A DNA stretch of 64,000 nucleotides, from positions 122,745 through 186,744 of the forward strand of contig MKVX01000008.1 of NCBI GenBank assembly GCA_001899255.1. Reading direction: 5' to 3'. Below, in pieces: positions 9,834-19,619 of the stretch. Source of the stretch: Rhizobiales bacterium 62-47 (lineage in GTDB: Bacteria > Pseudomonadota > Alphaproteobacteria > Rhizobiales > Xanthobacteraceae). Within the stretch, counting starts at the first letter, position 1. Each line of letters opens with the position of its first letter. A program made the position numbers and the translations under genes. The notes beneath the pieces were generated by a model. The model did no database searches, was not told where the DNA came from, and saw only the letters and a list, made by a program, of their open reading frames with translations.

Positions 9834-10832
9834 TCAACCTCCCCGCATCACGCTGGCCAGCCGCGGCCATGCCGGAAGCTCGCTCTCCGCCAGCGCCGGC
9901 GCATCGGTGCGCGCGGCGGCGCGCAGCTTGGCCGAACGCGCGCGCGGATTGGCCGCCACTTCGTCGTCGCCGGCTGTGACCGGACGCTTGGTCAGGATGT
10001 CGAAGCTTGGCGCTTTGTGCGCAACTTCCGGCAAATGGCGGGACCCGCCGCCGGATTTCGCCCGCTCGACGAGGAAATTCTTGACGATGCGATCTTCCAG
10101 TGAATGGAACGACACCACCACCAGCCGCCCGCCCGGCTTCAGCACGCGCTCCGCACCGGCCAGCGCCTGATGCAGTTCGTCGAGCTCTTCGTTGACGAAA
10201 ATGCGCAGCGCCTGGAACGTCCGCGTCGCGGGATGAATCTCGTTCGGCTTGGCGCGCACCACTTTCGCCACGATGTCGGCCAGCGCGCGCGTCGTGGTGA
10301 TCGGCGCTTCGCGCCGCGCCGCGACGATGGCACGCGCCACGCTGCGCGAACGGCGCTCCTCGCCGAAGATATAGATGATGTTGGCGAGATCGGTCTCCGA
10401 TGCGGCCGCGACGACATCGGCGGCGCTGACGCCGTGCTGGCTCATGCGCATGTCGAGCGGACCGTCGAGCCGGAACGAGAAGCCGCGCTCGGCGCCGTCG
10501 AGCTGCATCGACGACACGCCGACATCCATCACCACGCCGTCGACGGCAGCGATGCCCTGCGCGGCACACACCTCGGCAAGATTGGAGAAACGATCTTCCA
10601 CCAAAGTCAGGCGTCCTTCGGCCCGGTCGACCAGATCGAAGCCAGCGGCAATCGCCGTGCGATCGCGATCGATGCCGATGACGCGCGTGTCCGCAGCCGA
10701 CAGGATGGCGCTGGTGTAACCACCGGCGCCGAACGTCGCATCGATGTAGATGCCGCCATCGCGCGGCGCGAGCCAGTCCACCGCCTCGCGACCCAGCACC
10801 GGAATATGGCGCGGCGGCTGCCGCTCGTTCAT
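9834..10832 (-). CDS. rsmH: RsmH (MraW), 16S rRNA m4C1402 methyltransferase
   Basis: SAM-dependent N4-methyltransferase acting on cytosine 1402 of 16S rRNA. 332 residues from the chosen ATG ([14 protein letters not shown]). The SAM-binding [10 protein letters not shown] motif lies near the N-terminus, and the FQALRIFVN and [11 protein letters not shown] family motifs are visible. A longer in-frame start at 10976 would add 48 Arg-rich residues not typical of the family. It is the first gene of the dcw cluster here; mraZ, which often precedes it, is not present upstream. Confidence 0.95.
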   Translation of the reverse strand: MNERQPPRHIPVLGREAVDWLAPRDGGIYIDATFGAGGYTSAILSAADTRVIGIDRDRTAIAAGFDLVDRAEGRLTLVEDRFSNLAEVCAAQGIAAVDGVVMDVGVSSMQLDGAERGFSFRLDGPLDMRMSQHGVSAADVVAAASETDLANIIYIFGEERRSRSVARAIVAARREAPITTTRALADIVAKVVRAKPNEIHPATRTFQALRIFVNEELDELHQALAGAERVLKPGGRLVVVSFHSLEDRIVKNFLVERAKSGGGSRHLPEVAHKAPSFDILTKRPVTAGDDEVAANPRARSAKLRAAARTDAPALAESELPAWPRLASVMRGG

Positions 10833-11334
10833 AGCCCGACACCCTTCGGTTACCGCCCACCTTCGCTGCCAAAGCGGGCAAACTTGCAATGATGGCCGTA
10901 CCCGCCGCCGGTCAGCCGTCCGCACCCGCCTGAGGTGCAGAGACCCTGCTCCACATGGAATCGGATAGGTTGCCATGGGACTAGACAGGCATCGATGGGA
11001 CCACAGCCACCCCGACTGGGCTCGGCTTTTTCACCTCTGAGTAACGTCGGTTAGCGTTAAGAAAGGGTTGACGGAACGCTGCAAGATTGCGCGATCGTGT
11101 GGACATCCGGGCCGCCCTCACATCATCGGGGAAAAGCCCGATCCACCGACACGCCATCGTTGCACCTGCCGGGCATTGCCCGGATAGTGAGGCCGGCTCG
11201 CTGCCTTGGAAAAGCCGCGAAGCGTCGTGGTCTCGCCGGTTTTGAGTGGTTGCATGTCGTTACGTTCGTTTACGTCGGTTGGATCTGAGGCAAGGCGGCA
11301 ACGCGCTTTGCCGATCCCTAGGGCCAGCCTCGAG
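10833..11334. other. Divergent intergenic region between rsmH and the amidase
   Basis: About 500 bp with no convincing gene on either strand. It must hold the dcw promoter (minus strand) and the amidase promoter (plus strand). A relatively AT-rich stretch at about 11040-11075, reading TTAACGCTAACC on the minus strand, is the best candidate for the dcw control region, but it fits no consensus well enough to name a regulator. Confidence 0.4.
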
Positions 11335-12117
11335 ATGGAAAAGTTCATTCCTGACTCGTCCGTCGTATCCGACGTCATTCCGTCGCCGAATTTTGGCGAG
11401 CGGAACAAGGGCCTTATCCCCAGCATGATCGTCCTCCATTATACCGGCATGCCGGACATGGAGGGTGCGCTGCATCGGCTGTGCACGCCCGGCACCGACG
11501 TTTCCGCGCATTATGTCGTGCTCGAGGACGGCCGCATCGTGCAATGCGTTCCGGAAGCTATGCGGGCCTGGCACGCCGGAGCCTCACACTGGGCCGGCGA
11601 GGACGATATCAACTCGTGCTCGATCGGCATCGAGATCGTCAATCGCGGCCACGACTGGGGCTATCCGGATTTTCCGCTACGGCAGATCGCAGCGGTGATC
11701 GCACTCTGCCGCGGCATCATCATCCGTCAGAAGATAGCGAAGCATCGCGTGCTGGCGCATTCCGACGTCGCGCCGTCGCGCAAGCAGGACCCTGGCGAAA
11801 AATTCCCGTGGCGTTCGCTGGCGGATTCCGGTGTGGGCTATTGGGTCGAGCCGGCGCCGATCAAGCAGGGTGCGGCGCTCAAGCCGGGTCATTCCGGCAC
11901 CGACGTGCGTGACATGCAGGAAGCGCTCGCGCGCTATGGCTACAAGATCGCGTCGGATGGCCGCTACGACGTCGCCACGCGTGAAGTGGTCACCGCGTTC
12001 CAGCGGCATTTCCGGCCGGCCAAGGTCGACGGCATCGCGGATCAGTCCACCCTACTGACGTTGCAATCCCTGCTCGCAAACCATCCGGATCGCGTGACCA
12101 CCACCGCCTCGCGCTGA
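11335..12117 (+). CDS. N-acetylmuramoyl-L-alanine amidase with C-terminal peptidoglycan-binding domain
   Basis: 260 residues. The N-terminal amidase_2 domain (T7 lysozyme/PGRP fold) shows a zinc-ligand histidine in VLHYTG (His35) and the C-terminal ligand region HSDVAPSRKQDPG. It is followed by a PG_binding_1 domain (KPGHSGTDVRDMQEALARYG, then YDVATREVVTAFQRH). The family cleaves the amide bond between MurNAc and the stem peptide (AmiD-like). No clear signal peptide from this start; an in-frame extension to 11206 exists but looks less likely. Divergent from the dcw cluster and directly upstream of rnpB. Confidence 0.88.
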   Translation: MEKFIPDSSVVSDVIPSPNFGERNKGLIPSMIVLHYTGMPDMEGALHRLCTPGTDVSAHYVVLEDGRIVQCVPEAMRAWHAGASHWAGEDDINSCSIGIEIVNRGHDWGYPDFPLRQIAAVIALCRGIIIRQKIAKHRVLAHSDVAPSRKQDPGEKFPWRSLADSGVGYWVEPAPIKQGAALKPGHSGTDVRDMQEALARYGYKIASDGRYDVATREVVTAFQRHFRPAKVDGIADQSTLLTLQSLLANHPDRVTTTASR

Positions 12118-12118
12118 C

Positions 12119-12147
12119 TTGACCGGGCCGACGGAAAGCCGCATGGC
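12119..12147 (+). promoter_or_regulatory. Possible rnpB promoter
   Basis: TTGACC at 12119-12124, directly after the amidase stop codon, then 17 bp and a weak CATGGC at 12142-12147. This places a start near 12155, where the folded RNase P RNA begins. The -10 is poor, so the call is tentative. Confidence 0.35.
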
Positions 12148-12154
12148 TTGTCGC

Positions 12155-12583
12155 GTCAGTCGGCCGGGCGGCCGCTCCGGCGATCACCGAAAGGTGGCCG
12201 GGGAGGAAAGTCCGGGCTCCATCGACATACGGTGCCGGATAACATCCGGCGGGGGCGACCCCAGGGACAGTGCCACAGAGAACGAACCGCCACACACGTC
12301 CGCAAGGACGCGAGCGTGGTAAGGGTGAAAAGGTGCGGTAAGAGCGCACCGCGTATCCGGCAACGGAGACGGCATGGCAAACCACACCGGGAGCAAAACC
12401 GAATAGGGACGGCAGCGCGGTAAGTTCGCGCAAGCGATAACACCGCAGGGCCATGTCGGGCTCGCCGTCCGGGTAGGTTGCTTGAGGCGACGTGCAAACG
12501 TCGTCCCAGAGGAATGGCCGTCACGTATCGCGGGCGCAAGCCGGCGATGCCCTACAAAACCCGGCTTACAGGCTGGCTGATAT
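12155..12583 (+). ncRNA. rnpB: RNase P RNA (bacterial type A)
   Basis: Catalytic RNA of RNase P, which removes 5' leaders from tRNA precursors. The universally conserved 5' core GAGGAAAGTCCGGGCTCC lies at about 12206-12223, and the 3' core AGAGGAATGGCCGTCAC at about 12509-12526. The ends pair as helix P1: GTCAGTCGGCC at 12155-12165 with GGCTGGCTGAT at 12571-12581, allowing GU pairs. Length about 430 nt fits type A. The ends are assigned from this pairing and may be off by a few bases. Confidence 0.95.
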
Positions 12584-12593
12584 CTCGACCAAT

Positions 12594-12624
12594 GAGGGGT
12601 CCGGCGTGACGCGCCGGACCCCTC
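12594..12624 (+). terminator. Hairpin downstream of rnpB
   Basis: A perfect 13-bp stem (GAGGGGTCCGGCG pairing with CGCCGGACCCCTC) with a 5-nt loop, about 10 nt after the RNase P RNA. No T-run follows, so it may act as a processing or 3'-end stabilising element rather than a classical terminator. Confidence 0.6.
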
Positions 12625-12740
12625 GCCATGTTGCGGGTTCCCGATCGGTCAAGCTTGAAGGATTTGGCATTCTTTCATTTTACGACTGGCCGCTAGTGAT
12701 CAACCAACGCGGTGGAGATGGACAGGTCGCGGATTCAGGC

Positions 12741-13949
12741 ATGAAATTTCCGGCATTGCCCTTGCTGCGTTTCAAACGGCCGTCCGATGCAGTGTATGTC
12801 GAACTGGTCGACGCGCTGTTCAGCGTCGTGCCGCCCATCGTGATTTTCGCAATCAGCCTTGCCGCCGTGGGCGCCGCGATTTTTGCCAAGACCGGAGATG
12901 CGATCGTTCTCGCGCTGACGATCGCCGGCCTGGCAGTTTCCACCGAGCGCATCGTGATGGTGCAGCGCTATCGCAGCGCGACCAGAGACAACGCATTGCC
13001 GGCGGCGGATGCCCGTCTCTGGGAGCGGCGGTTCGGCATTCGCAGCAACGCGACCGGCTTGATCGTCGGCCTGATGGGTGCGCGATGCTTCATGCTTCCC
13101 TACCCCAGCGTCCATATGCTGGTCGTTGCCATGCTGGTCGCGTATGCCGCCGGGACGGTGACACGGGTCGCCTACCGGCCGCAATTGGCGTTGTTCAATT
13201 TGAGCGTCGTCGCGTTGCCGCCCATTGCCGCCTGCCTGCTCCACGGCGGCACGGTCTATTTGTGTCTCGCGCTGGTGTTGACAATCTTCCTGCTCGGCGG
13301 ATTCGAAACGGTGCGGCATCTCTACGAGACATTCGTCAGCCAGCTGACATTGAAGCTCGGCTACGCCGGCCTCGCCCGCGTCGATCCGTTGACCGGCTTG
13401 TCGAACCGGCTGGTGCTCAACGAAAATCTCGAACGCATGCTCGCACAGGCTCGCCGTAACGGCATCGGCCTCGCGATCCACAGTCTCGATCTCAATCACT
13501 TCAAGGCGGCGAACGATCGCTTCGGCCATCCGGTCGGCGATGCATTGCTGCGCGAGGTCGCACAACGGCTGTCACGATTGACACGCGCCAGCGATTTGCT
13601 GGTGCGGCTCGGCGGCGACGAGTTCGTTCTGGTGCAGACCGAAGTCAACACGCGCGAGCAATCGCTGGCGCTCGCCTCCCGCATCATCGCGGACATCGGA
13701 ATGAGCTATCACATCAACGGCAACGAGATTGCGCTCGGAACCAGCATCGGCATTGCGATGCTGACCGGCGAGCAGCTGAGCACGGATGATTTGCTGTCAC
13801 GCGCAGACCAGGCGCTCTATCAAGCCAAGCGCGCTGGCAGCGGTTTTGTGATCTACACCATGGCACCGCAACTGGTGCCGACGACGCCCGATCCCGACGA
13901 TGCACAGCCGAGTCAGACCAGCGAGAGAAAAACGCTCGGCATGCGCTAG
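12741..13949 (+). CDS. Membrane-bound diguanylate cyclase (GGDEF), allosteric I-site intact
   Basis: 402 residues. The N-terminal half has about six hydrophobic segments (sensor region of unknown ligand), the C-terminal half a GGDEF domain starting at VDPLTGLSNR. The catalytic GGDEF motif is intact at 291-295, and RASD lies exactly five residues upstream (282-285), matching the RxxD c-di-GMP inhibition site. Known family role: makes c-di-GMP from two GTP. The start at 12741 is chosen because an earlier in-frame start would overlap rnpB and its hairpin. Related to the next gene. Confidence 0.9.
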   Translation: MKFPALPLLRFKRPSDAVYVELVDALFSVVPPIVIFAISLAAVGAAIFAKTGDAIVLALTIAGLAVSTERIVMVQRYRSATRDNALPAADARLWERRFGIRSNATGLIVGLMGARCFMLPYPSVHMLVVAMLVAYAAGTVTRVAYRPQLALFNLSVVALPPIAACLLHGGTVYLCLALVLTIFLLGGFETVRHLYETFVSQLTLKLGYAGLARVDPLTGLSNRLVLNENLERMLAQARRNGIGLAIHSLDLNHFKAANDRFGHPVGDALLREVAQRLSRLTRASDLLVRLGGDEFVLVQTEVNTREQSLALASRIIADIGMSYHINGNEIALGTSIGIAMLTGEQLSTDDLLSRADQALYQAKRAGSGFVIYTMAPQLVPTTPDPDDAQPSQTSERKTLGMR

Positions 13950-14130
13950 CGTTCGACTGCGCTTCGATATTGGCTGCATCGATGTTTGCGTGAACGCTTC
14001 ACTGGAATCATGCCGGGGATCGATACAGTGAATCGCTTGTAAATATTCCCATACGGCGACGATCGTTCAAATTGTCCGAATGCAGCAAGGGGGGCTTTTA
14101 CCCGCGCGTCCTACTACCGGGCGGCAATCC

Positions 14131-15303
14131 ATGGATCGTTCGATGTTCTCCCGCTCGACAGTTCAGCACTCCACCGATATTCCCCCTGAGCTGGTGGAGT
14201 CTCGCTTCAGCACCTTGATGCCGATCGTCCTTGTTGCATTCGGCCAGATTCTCGTCGGCGCCATCGCATCGCTGCAAACCGCCGATCCGGCCTTCATCGT
14301 CATCACGCTCCTGAGCATCGTCGTCACCGTTGCCCGACTGGGCATCATCGCGGCTTACCGTCATCGCAGCCGCAGCTCGGACGATGCCGCGAGCGCAGCA
14401 AGATGGCAGCGTCGCTACCAGATCGGCAGTTATGCGGCCGCAACGCTGGTCGGCGCACTCGCATTGCGCAGCTTCACCATCGGCAATGCCGAGATCGCCA
14501 TGATGGGCAACGCGGTGGCGTTCGGCTACGCCAGCGGTATCGTCGCACGCGGCGCCATTCCCCCGCGCTGGGCCTTCGCCGGAATTACGCTCGTCACCGT
14601 GCCCATCATCATCGGTTGCCTGACGCACCCGACCGAGCCGGCCTATCTGTGCCTCGCACTGCTCGTCTCCATCTTCTACGTCGGAAGCTTCGACGTGATC
14701 CGCAGCAACTACGAATCGGCATCACGCCAGATCGAACTGAAGCGGCAGTATGAGGAGATGGCCAAATTCGATCCGCTGACCCGGTTGCGCAATCGTTCCG
14801 CGTTGGCCGAAATCTCGGCGCGGATCGCCAGTGGCGAGCGCATCGCCGTGCACTATCTCGACCTCGACCGCTTCAAGGCCGCCAACGATCGCTACGGACA
14901 CCCGGCCGGTGACATGCTGCTGAAGGAGGTCGCCAATCGCCTCAATAGCCAGACCAGCCAGACCGGCCTGGCGATCCGGCTTGGCGGCGATGAATTTCTG
15001 GTGACGCAGACGGGCATCACGCGGCGCGAGGATGCCGAAGATCTGGCCGACCGCCTCGCCGATGCCATCGGCCTTCCCTACATCGTGGGCGAACAATCCA
15101 TCCATCTCGGCGTCAGCATCGGCTTTGCCATCGCTCCCGAGGATGGAACGACAGCGGAAGACCTGCTCACGCACGCCGACAACGCGCTCTATGTTTCGAA
15201 ACGAACGCATAGCGACGTGACGTTGGTGCCGATGCCTCCCGCATTGGCGCCCAATCAGGACCTCCGTTTCACGACTCCCATCGAATTCGAACGGCGCCTC
15301 TAG
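14131..15303 (+). CDS. Membrane-bound diguanylate cyclase (GGDEF), I-site lost
   Basis: 390 residues from the chosen ATG (MDRSMFSRSTVQ); an alternative ATG at 14080 adds 17 residues. Same architecture as the preceding gene: several membrane helices, then a GGDEF domain from FDPLTRLRNR. GGDEF is intact at 285-289, but the residues five upstream read SQTG instead of RxxD, so feedback inhibition by c-di-GMP at this site is unlikely. Probably a paralogue from tandem duplication, now about 180 bp downstream of its sister. Confidence 0.9.
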   Translation: MDRSMFSRSTVQHSTDIPPELVESRFSTLMPIVLVAFGQILVGAIASLQTADPAFIVITLLSIVVTVARLGIIAAYRHRSRSSDDAASAARWQRRYQIGSYAAATLVGALALRSFTIGNAEIAMMGNAVAFGYASGIVARGAIPPRWAFAGITLVTVPIIIGCLTHPTEPAYLCLALLVSIFYVGSFDVIRSNYESASRQIELKRQYEEMAKFDPLTRLRNRSALAEISARIASGERIAVHYLDLDRFKAANDRYGHPAGDMLLKEVANRLNSQTSQTGLAIRLGGDEFLVTQTGITRREDAEDLADRLADAIGLPYIVGEQSIHLGVSIGFAIAPEDGTTAEDLLTHADNALYVSKRTHSDVTLVPMPPALAPNQDLRFTTPIEFERRL

Positions 15304-15517
15304 CTCCCGCAATGCGTTACATCGCGCATTGCAGCCATGCTTGCGCCTATGACGCTGGTCTTGCCGTCGCGGATTGGATAAAGCTCGCACCCTCAATTCT
15401 GCGTCGATACGCATCTTTCAGCGAACCCGGATCGCGGTTCGATGCGGATGACGCCTCCTGACGCAAACGAGGCTGCGGTTGTCGTGCCCGGTTGCGCTTC
15501 ATTCGAGCCTCACGACC

Positions 15518-16417
15518 ATGCCGCCCGCCTCGTCCCGTCAATCGCTCGGTCTGTTTCTCGGCTTCATTGGCGTCGTGATCTTCGGCGGTACGTTGCCCGC
15601 AACACGTCTGGCACTGCAGGGTTTCGATCCATTTTTCATTACGGCGGGCCGTTCGGCCATTGCAGGTGTCTGCGCCGGCGTGCTGCTTCTGATCCTGCGG
15701 CGTCGTCCGCCGCCGAAACAAGCATGGGGCTCGCTCATCGTCGCGACGTTGGGCGTCGTGCTGGGCTTTCCGTTCTTCATGGCACTGGCGATGCAAACGA
15801 TACCGGCGGCACATGGCGGCGTGGTGCTCGGCGTGCTGCCGATCGCCACCGCCATCGTCGCGGTACTCATCACCGAAGAGCGTCCGGGCCGGGCCTACTG
15901 GATCGCTGCGCTGGCGGGCGCGGCGCTGGTGATCCTGTTCGCGCTCCGCCACGGCGCCGGCGGCATCGAAATCGGCGACCTGTTTCTGCTGCTTGCTGTC
16001 GCGTTCGGCGCCATCGGTTACGGCTACTCCGGCCGCCTCACCGCGATCATGCCGGGCTGGGAGATCATCAGTTGGGCGATGGTGATCTCGTTGCCGTTCA
16101 CGCTGCTGGCGACGTGGCTGTTCGTGCCGGACAATCTGCGCAGCGTGCCGTTCGAACCATGGCTGGGCTTGCTCTACGCCGCGCTGTTCTCGCAATGGAT
16201 CGGCTTCTTCGCCTGGAACGCCGGCGTTTCGATCTGCGGCCTGAGCAAGGTGTCGCAATTGCAATTGTTGCAGCCCTTCGTCACCATCGGCCTTGCCGCC
16301 GTGGTCAATCGCGAGGCCATCGATTTCGAAACCATCCTGTTTGCCGCGGCCGTCGTCGCCACCGTGGCGATCAGCGCGCGCACGCGGGTGCGGCTGGCGC
16401 CAATGGTCGAGGCCTAG
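15518..16417 (+). CDS. EamA/DMT-family transporter
   Basis: 299 residues with about ten hydrophobic segments arranged as two EamA repeats, the layout of drug/metabolite exporters of the DMT superfamily. The start MPPASSRQSLG is preferred; an ATG at 15479 would add 13 residues. Substrate cannot be told from sequence. It converges with the EmrB-type gene, with only 6 bp between the two stop codons and no hairpin there. Confidence 0.82.
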   Translation: MPPASSRQSLGLFLGFIGVVIFGGTLPATRLALQGFDPFFITAGRSAIAGVCAGVLLLILRRRPPPKQAWGSLIVATLGVVLGFPFFMALAMQTIPAAHGGVVLGVLPIATAIVAVLITEERPGRAYWIAALAGAALVILFALRHGAGGIEIGDLFLLLAVAFGAIGYGYSGRLTAIMPGWEIISWAMVISLPFTLLATWLFVPDNLRSVPFEPWLGLLYAALFSQWIGFFAWNAGVSICGLSKVSQLQLLQPFVTIGLAAVVNREAIDFETILFAAAVVATVAISARTRVRLAPMVEA

Positions 16418-16423
16418 CTGGCG

Positions 16424-18010
16424 TCAATGTCCGCCCGGCGGGGCGCCAAGCGCCGCCGGCTTGTCGAGCAGCACGACGAACAGGCTGAGACCGAGATAGA
16501 ACATCGTCAGGATGAAAAACGAATCGCCGTAGCTCATCACCGCCGCCTGCCGGTGCACGATCTGCGACAGTTGCTTCAGCGCCATCAGCGATGCGTCGCC
16601 CATGCCCTGGAATTTCTGCGCGAACATGTTCAGCGTTTCGACGGCCTTGGCATTGCCCCACGTCACGGAATCATGCAGCCGCGAGATATGCAGATCGGTG
16701 CGGTGATCGAGCACCGTGTTGATCAGCGCCAGCCCCACCGCGCCGCCGAGATTGCGCGTCAGGTTGAACAGCCCCGATGCATTCTTGACGCGTTCCGGCG
16801 GCAGCGTTCCCAGCGAAATGGTGTTGACCGGCACCATCGCCAGCATCATGCCGACGCCGCGCAGGATTTGCGGCACGAACAACTCGTTGAAATCGAAATC
16901 CTTGGTGACCCAGGTCATCTCCCACGAGCCGGCAGCGAACAGGATCAACCCCAGCGCGATCAGCAAGCGCATATCGATCTTCTGCATCAAGCGGCCGACA
17001 ATCGGCGCCGTGCAAAACATCGCGACGCCGGAGACGAACATCGTCTCGCCGATCATCAGTGCGCTGTAGCCGCGCACCTCGGCGAGATAACGCGGGTAAA
17101 GATAGGTCAGCCCGTAAAGTCCGATGCCGATGCAGAACGAGAACGAACAGCCCAGCGCGAAGTTGCGGTTGGTGAAGGTGCGAAGATCGACGATCGGCTC
17201 GCGCGCGGTCAGCACGCGCCAGAAAAATGCCACCGCCGCCACCGCGCAAACGATTGCAAACGTGAGGATCGACGCATCCTCGAACCAGTCGTTGCGCGGG
17301 CCTTCCTCGAGCACATATTCCAGCGAGCCGAGGAAGGCGGCCATGAAGCCGAGGCCCCACCAGTCGAAATGATCCAGCAATTCGAGATGTGGCTCGTCGA
17401 AATCGACCAGCGCCAAGACCCCGATTGTAATGCCGACGCCGGGGAAGATGTTGATGAAGAACAGCCAGTGCCATGACATCATGTCGGTGATGTAACCGCC
17501 CACCGTCGGCCCGATGGTCGGCGCCAGCGTCGCGACAAGTCCGATGATCGGCCCGACGATATTGAATTTCGAGCGCGGAAATACGGTGTAAGCCGATGCG
17601 AACACCGTCGGGATCATGCCGGCGCCGAGGAAGCCCTGCAGCGCGCGCCAGACGATCATCTGCTCGATGGTCGAGGTGAAGCCGCACATCAGGCTGGCGC
17701 CGGTGAAGCCAGCCGCCGAAATGGCGAACAGCAACCGCGTACCGAAGGCGCGCGACAGGAAGCCGGACAGCGGAATGGCGATGACTTCGGCGATCAGATA
17801 GGCGGTTTGCACCCACGCCACTTCGCTGGCGCTTGCCGACAGACCGGCCTGAATTTCCGCGAGCGATGCCGAGACGATCTGAATGTCCAGGATCGACATG
17901 AACATGCCGAACACCATGATGAGGAACGCCAGCAGCCGCTTCGGGGCGATGCGATCCGACGGCGCGGCGACGCCGCCGATCATGGTGGGAGATGCAGTGG
18001 TCGCGGACAT
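16424..18010 (-). CDS. emrB: EmrB/QacA-type MFS multidrug efflux transporter (DHA2, 14 TMS)
   Basis: 528 residues with about 14 hydrophobic segments, the length and topology of the DHA2 drug:H+ antiporters. The sequence DIQIVSASLAEIQAGL in the first helix and GFLGAGMIPTVFASAYTVFPR around helix 5 are typical of EmrB. Paired with the HlyD-type adaptor 58 bp upstream, so it should form a tripartite pump with an outer-membrane factor encoded elsewhere. Likely controlled with emrA by the divergent TetR gene. Confidence 0.9.
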   Translation of the reverse strand: MSATTASPTMIGGVAAPSDRIAPKRLLAFLIMVFGMFMSILDIQIVSASLAEIQAGLSASASEVAWVQTAYLIAEVIAIPLSGFLSRAFGTRLLFAISAAGFTGASLMCGFTSTIEQMIVWRALQGFLGAGMIPTVFASAYTVFPRSKFNIVGPIIGLVATLAPTIGPTVGGYITDMMSWHWLFFINIFPGVGITIGVLALVDFDEPHLELLDHFDWWGLGFMAAFLGSLEYVLEEGPRNDWFEDASILTFAIVCAVAAVAFFWRVLTAREPIVDLRTFTNRNFALGCSFSFCIGIGLYGLTYLYPRYLAEVRGYSALMIGETMFVSGVAMFCTAPIVGRLMQKIDMRLLIALGLILFAAGSWEMTWVTKDFDFNELFVPQILRGVGMMLAMVPVNTISLGTLPPERVKNASGLFNLTRNLGGAVGLALINTVLDHRTDLHISRLHDSVTWGNAKAVETLNMFAQKFQGMGDASLMALKQLSQIVHRQAAVMSYGDSFFILTMFYLGLSLFVVLLDKPAALGAPPGGH

Positions 18011-18068
18011 CGATCAGGCCTTGATGGACAAGCTTCCGCGCCGTCATGGCAACGACGCAGGCGCGCCT

Positions 18069-19337
18069 TCAGCGGGCGGCACCGGTCGTGACGGCAGTTT
18101 CGGCAGGCGGCTTGGTGTTGACGCTGACATAGACCGACATGCCGGCGCGCAGCAGATTTTCCTTTCCGACCGCAGCCGGAACGCGAATACGCACGGGCAC
18201 GCGCTGCACGATCTTGGTGAAGTTGCCGGTGGCGTTGTCCGGCGGCAGCAGGGTGAACACCGAACCCGACGCCGGCGAAAGACTATCGACGACGCCTTCG
18301 ATCTGTTGATCGCTGTGGGCGTCGACCGAGATCCTGACTTGCTGGCCGGGCTTCAGGCGCGCAAGCTGCGTTTCCTTGAAATTGGCATCAATGAACACGT
18401 CGTCGAGCGGCACCACATTGCCGAGCCGCTGACCGGGCTGGATGTAATCGCCGGCATTGACTAGCCGGTTCGAGAACACGCCATCCACCGGCGCGCGGAT
18501 CGTGGTGAAGGCGAGATCACGTTCCGCCTTGGCCAATGTCGTTTTCAACTCGTCGAGCTGGCCACGCGCTTCTTGCTGCTGCGCCTTGATGACTTCGACA
18601 TTGTCGCGCGCCGCATCAAACGCGGCCTTGGCCGCCTGCACCGATGCAACCGCCTGATCGCGCGCTGCCTGCGAGGTTTCGAACGTGGCGCGCGAGGCAA
18701 AACCGCGCGTGCTCAAGGCATCCTGCCGGTCGAAATCGGATTGCGCGCGCTTGACCGCGGCTTCCGCCGAGGCAAGTTGCGCCTGCGCCTGCTCGGCCGC
18801 GCTGTTCTGCGCGCCGATCTGGCGGCCGATGCGATCGATCGTCGCCTGTTGCGTCGCGATCTTGTTACGTGCGGCATCCACGGCGATGACATAGTCGCCA
18901 TCGTCGATCTTGAAAATCAGATCGCCGGTCTTGACCTTGACGTTATCGCCGACCGCGATGCGCGCCAGGTGGCCGGACACCCGCGCACCCAGCGTCGTGT
19001 TGTTGGCGCGGACGTACGCGTCGTCGGTGCTGACCATGAAGCGGCCGACCAGCATGTAATTGATGCCGTAACCGACCGCCGCCAGCGCCAGCAGCGCACC
19101 CACGCCCATCAACACGAACTTGCGCTTGCCGGATTTCGGTGCATCTGCCGCAGGCTGCGATGCAGCCTCCGCCGGCGCTTCGGGAGTTAGCGTGCCAGGC
19201 GCCCGTGCATCCGGATTGCTGCGTGCGATGGATTCTTCGTTCGCCGGGGTTCGCGACTGCTCTGGCGATGCGTCTTTCGACTCCACCCCCGCGTCCGGAC
19301 GGACGACGCGAACGGTCTGCTCTCTCGATGCGGCCAT
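18069..19337 (-). CDS. emrA: EmrA/HlyD-family membrane fusion protein of an efflux pump
   Basis: 422 residues. Ala/Pro/Glu-rich cytoplasmic N-terminus, one membrane segment near residues 65-85 (FVLMGVGALLALAAVGYGINY), then barrel and lipoyl halves flanking a long alpha-helical hairpin rich in Gln/Ala. VSTDDAYVRAN is the characteristic EmrA motif. A start 17 codons earlier is possible, but MAASREQTVRVV is preferred. The promoter region contains a perfect 37-bp palindrome between it and the divergent TetR gene. Confidence 0.9.
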   Translation of the reverse strand: MAASREQTVRVVRPDAGVESKDASPEQSRTPANEESIARSNPDARAPGTLTPEAPAEAASQPAADAPKSGKRKFVLMGVGALLALAAVGYGINYMLVGRFMVSTDDAYVRANNTTLGARVSGHLARIAVGDNVKVKTGDLIFKIDDGDYVIAVDAARNKIATQQATIDRIGRQIGAQNSAAEQAQAQLASAEAAVKRAQSDFDRQDALSTRGFASRATFETSQAARDQAVASVQAAKAAFDAARDNVEVIKAQQQEARGQLDELKTTLAKAERDLAFTTIRAPVDGVFSNRLVNAGDYIQPGQRLGNVVPLDDVFIDANFKETQLARLKPGQQVRISVDAHSDQQIEGVVDSLSPASGSVFTLLPPDNATGNFTKIVQRVPVRIRVPAAVGKENLLRAGMSVYVSVNTKPPAETAVTTGAAR

Positions 19338-19415
19338 CAACGGCCTCCTCACACGATTGCCGCGCTGCAATTGCGGCGCGCGCGACAAGGCGCCTTGCTC
19401 TATCGCGGTACGAAC

Positions 19416-19452
19416 AATCTATATTGACCGAACCGTTCGGTCAATATAGATT
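19416..19452. promoter_or_regulatory. 37-bp perfect palindrome, probable TetR operator
   Basis: Two perfect 18-base arms (AATCTATATTGACCGAAC and its reverse complement) around a single C. It lies 79 bp upstream of emrA and 168 bp upstream of the TetR gene, in the shared divergent region. Its inner part (GACCGAACCGTTCGGTC) resembles the operators of TetR repressors that control efflux pumps. Inference: the TetR protein binds here and represses emrAB and perhaps itself. Confidence 0.72.
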
Positions 19453-19619
19453 CGCTTGTGGCTACCGGATGACCTCGCAAACGCACCGTTGCGGCCGGTC
19501 TATTTGCCGTTACGTTTTGAGAATCCCGGAAAGCCGCATGATTTCATCGGCATAACTGCTCCCCGGAACAGATGTTACGGTGGCTGGCAGCGATGGCCGG
19601 AAAGTGGAATACTCGCTCC

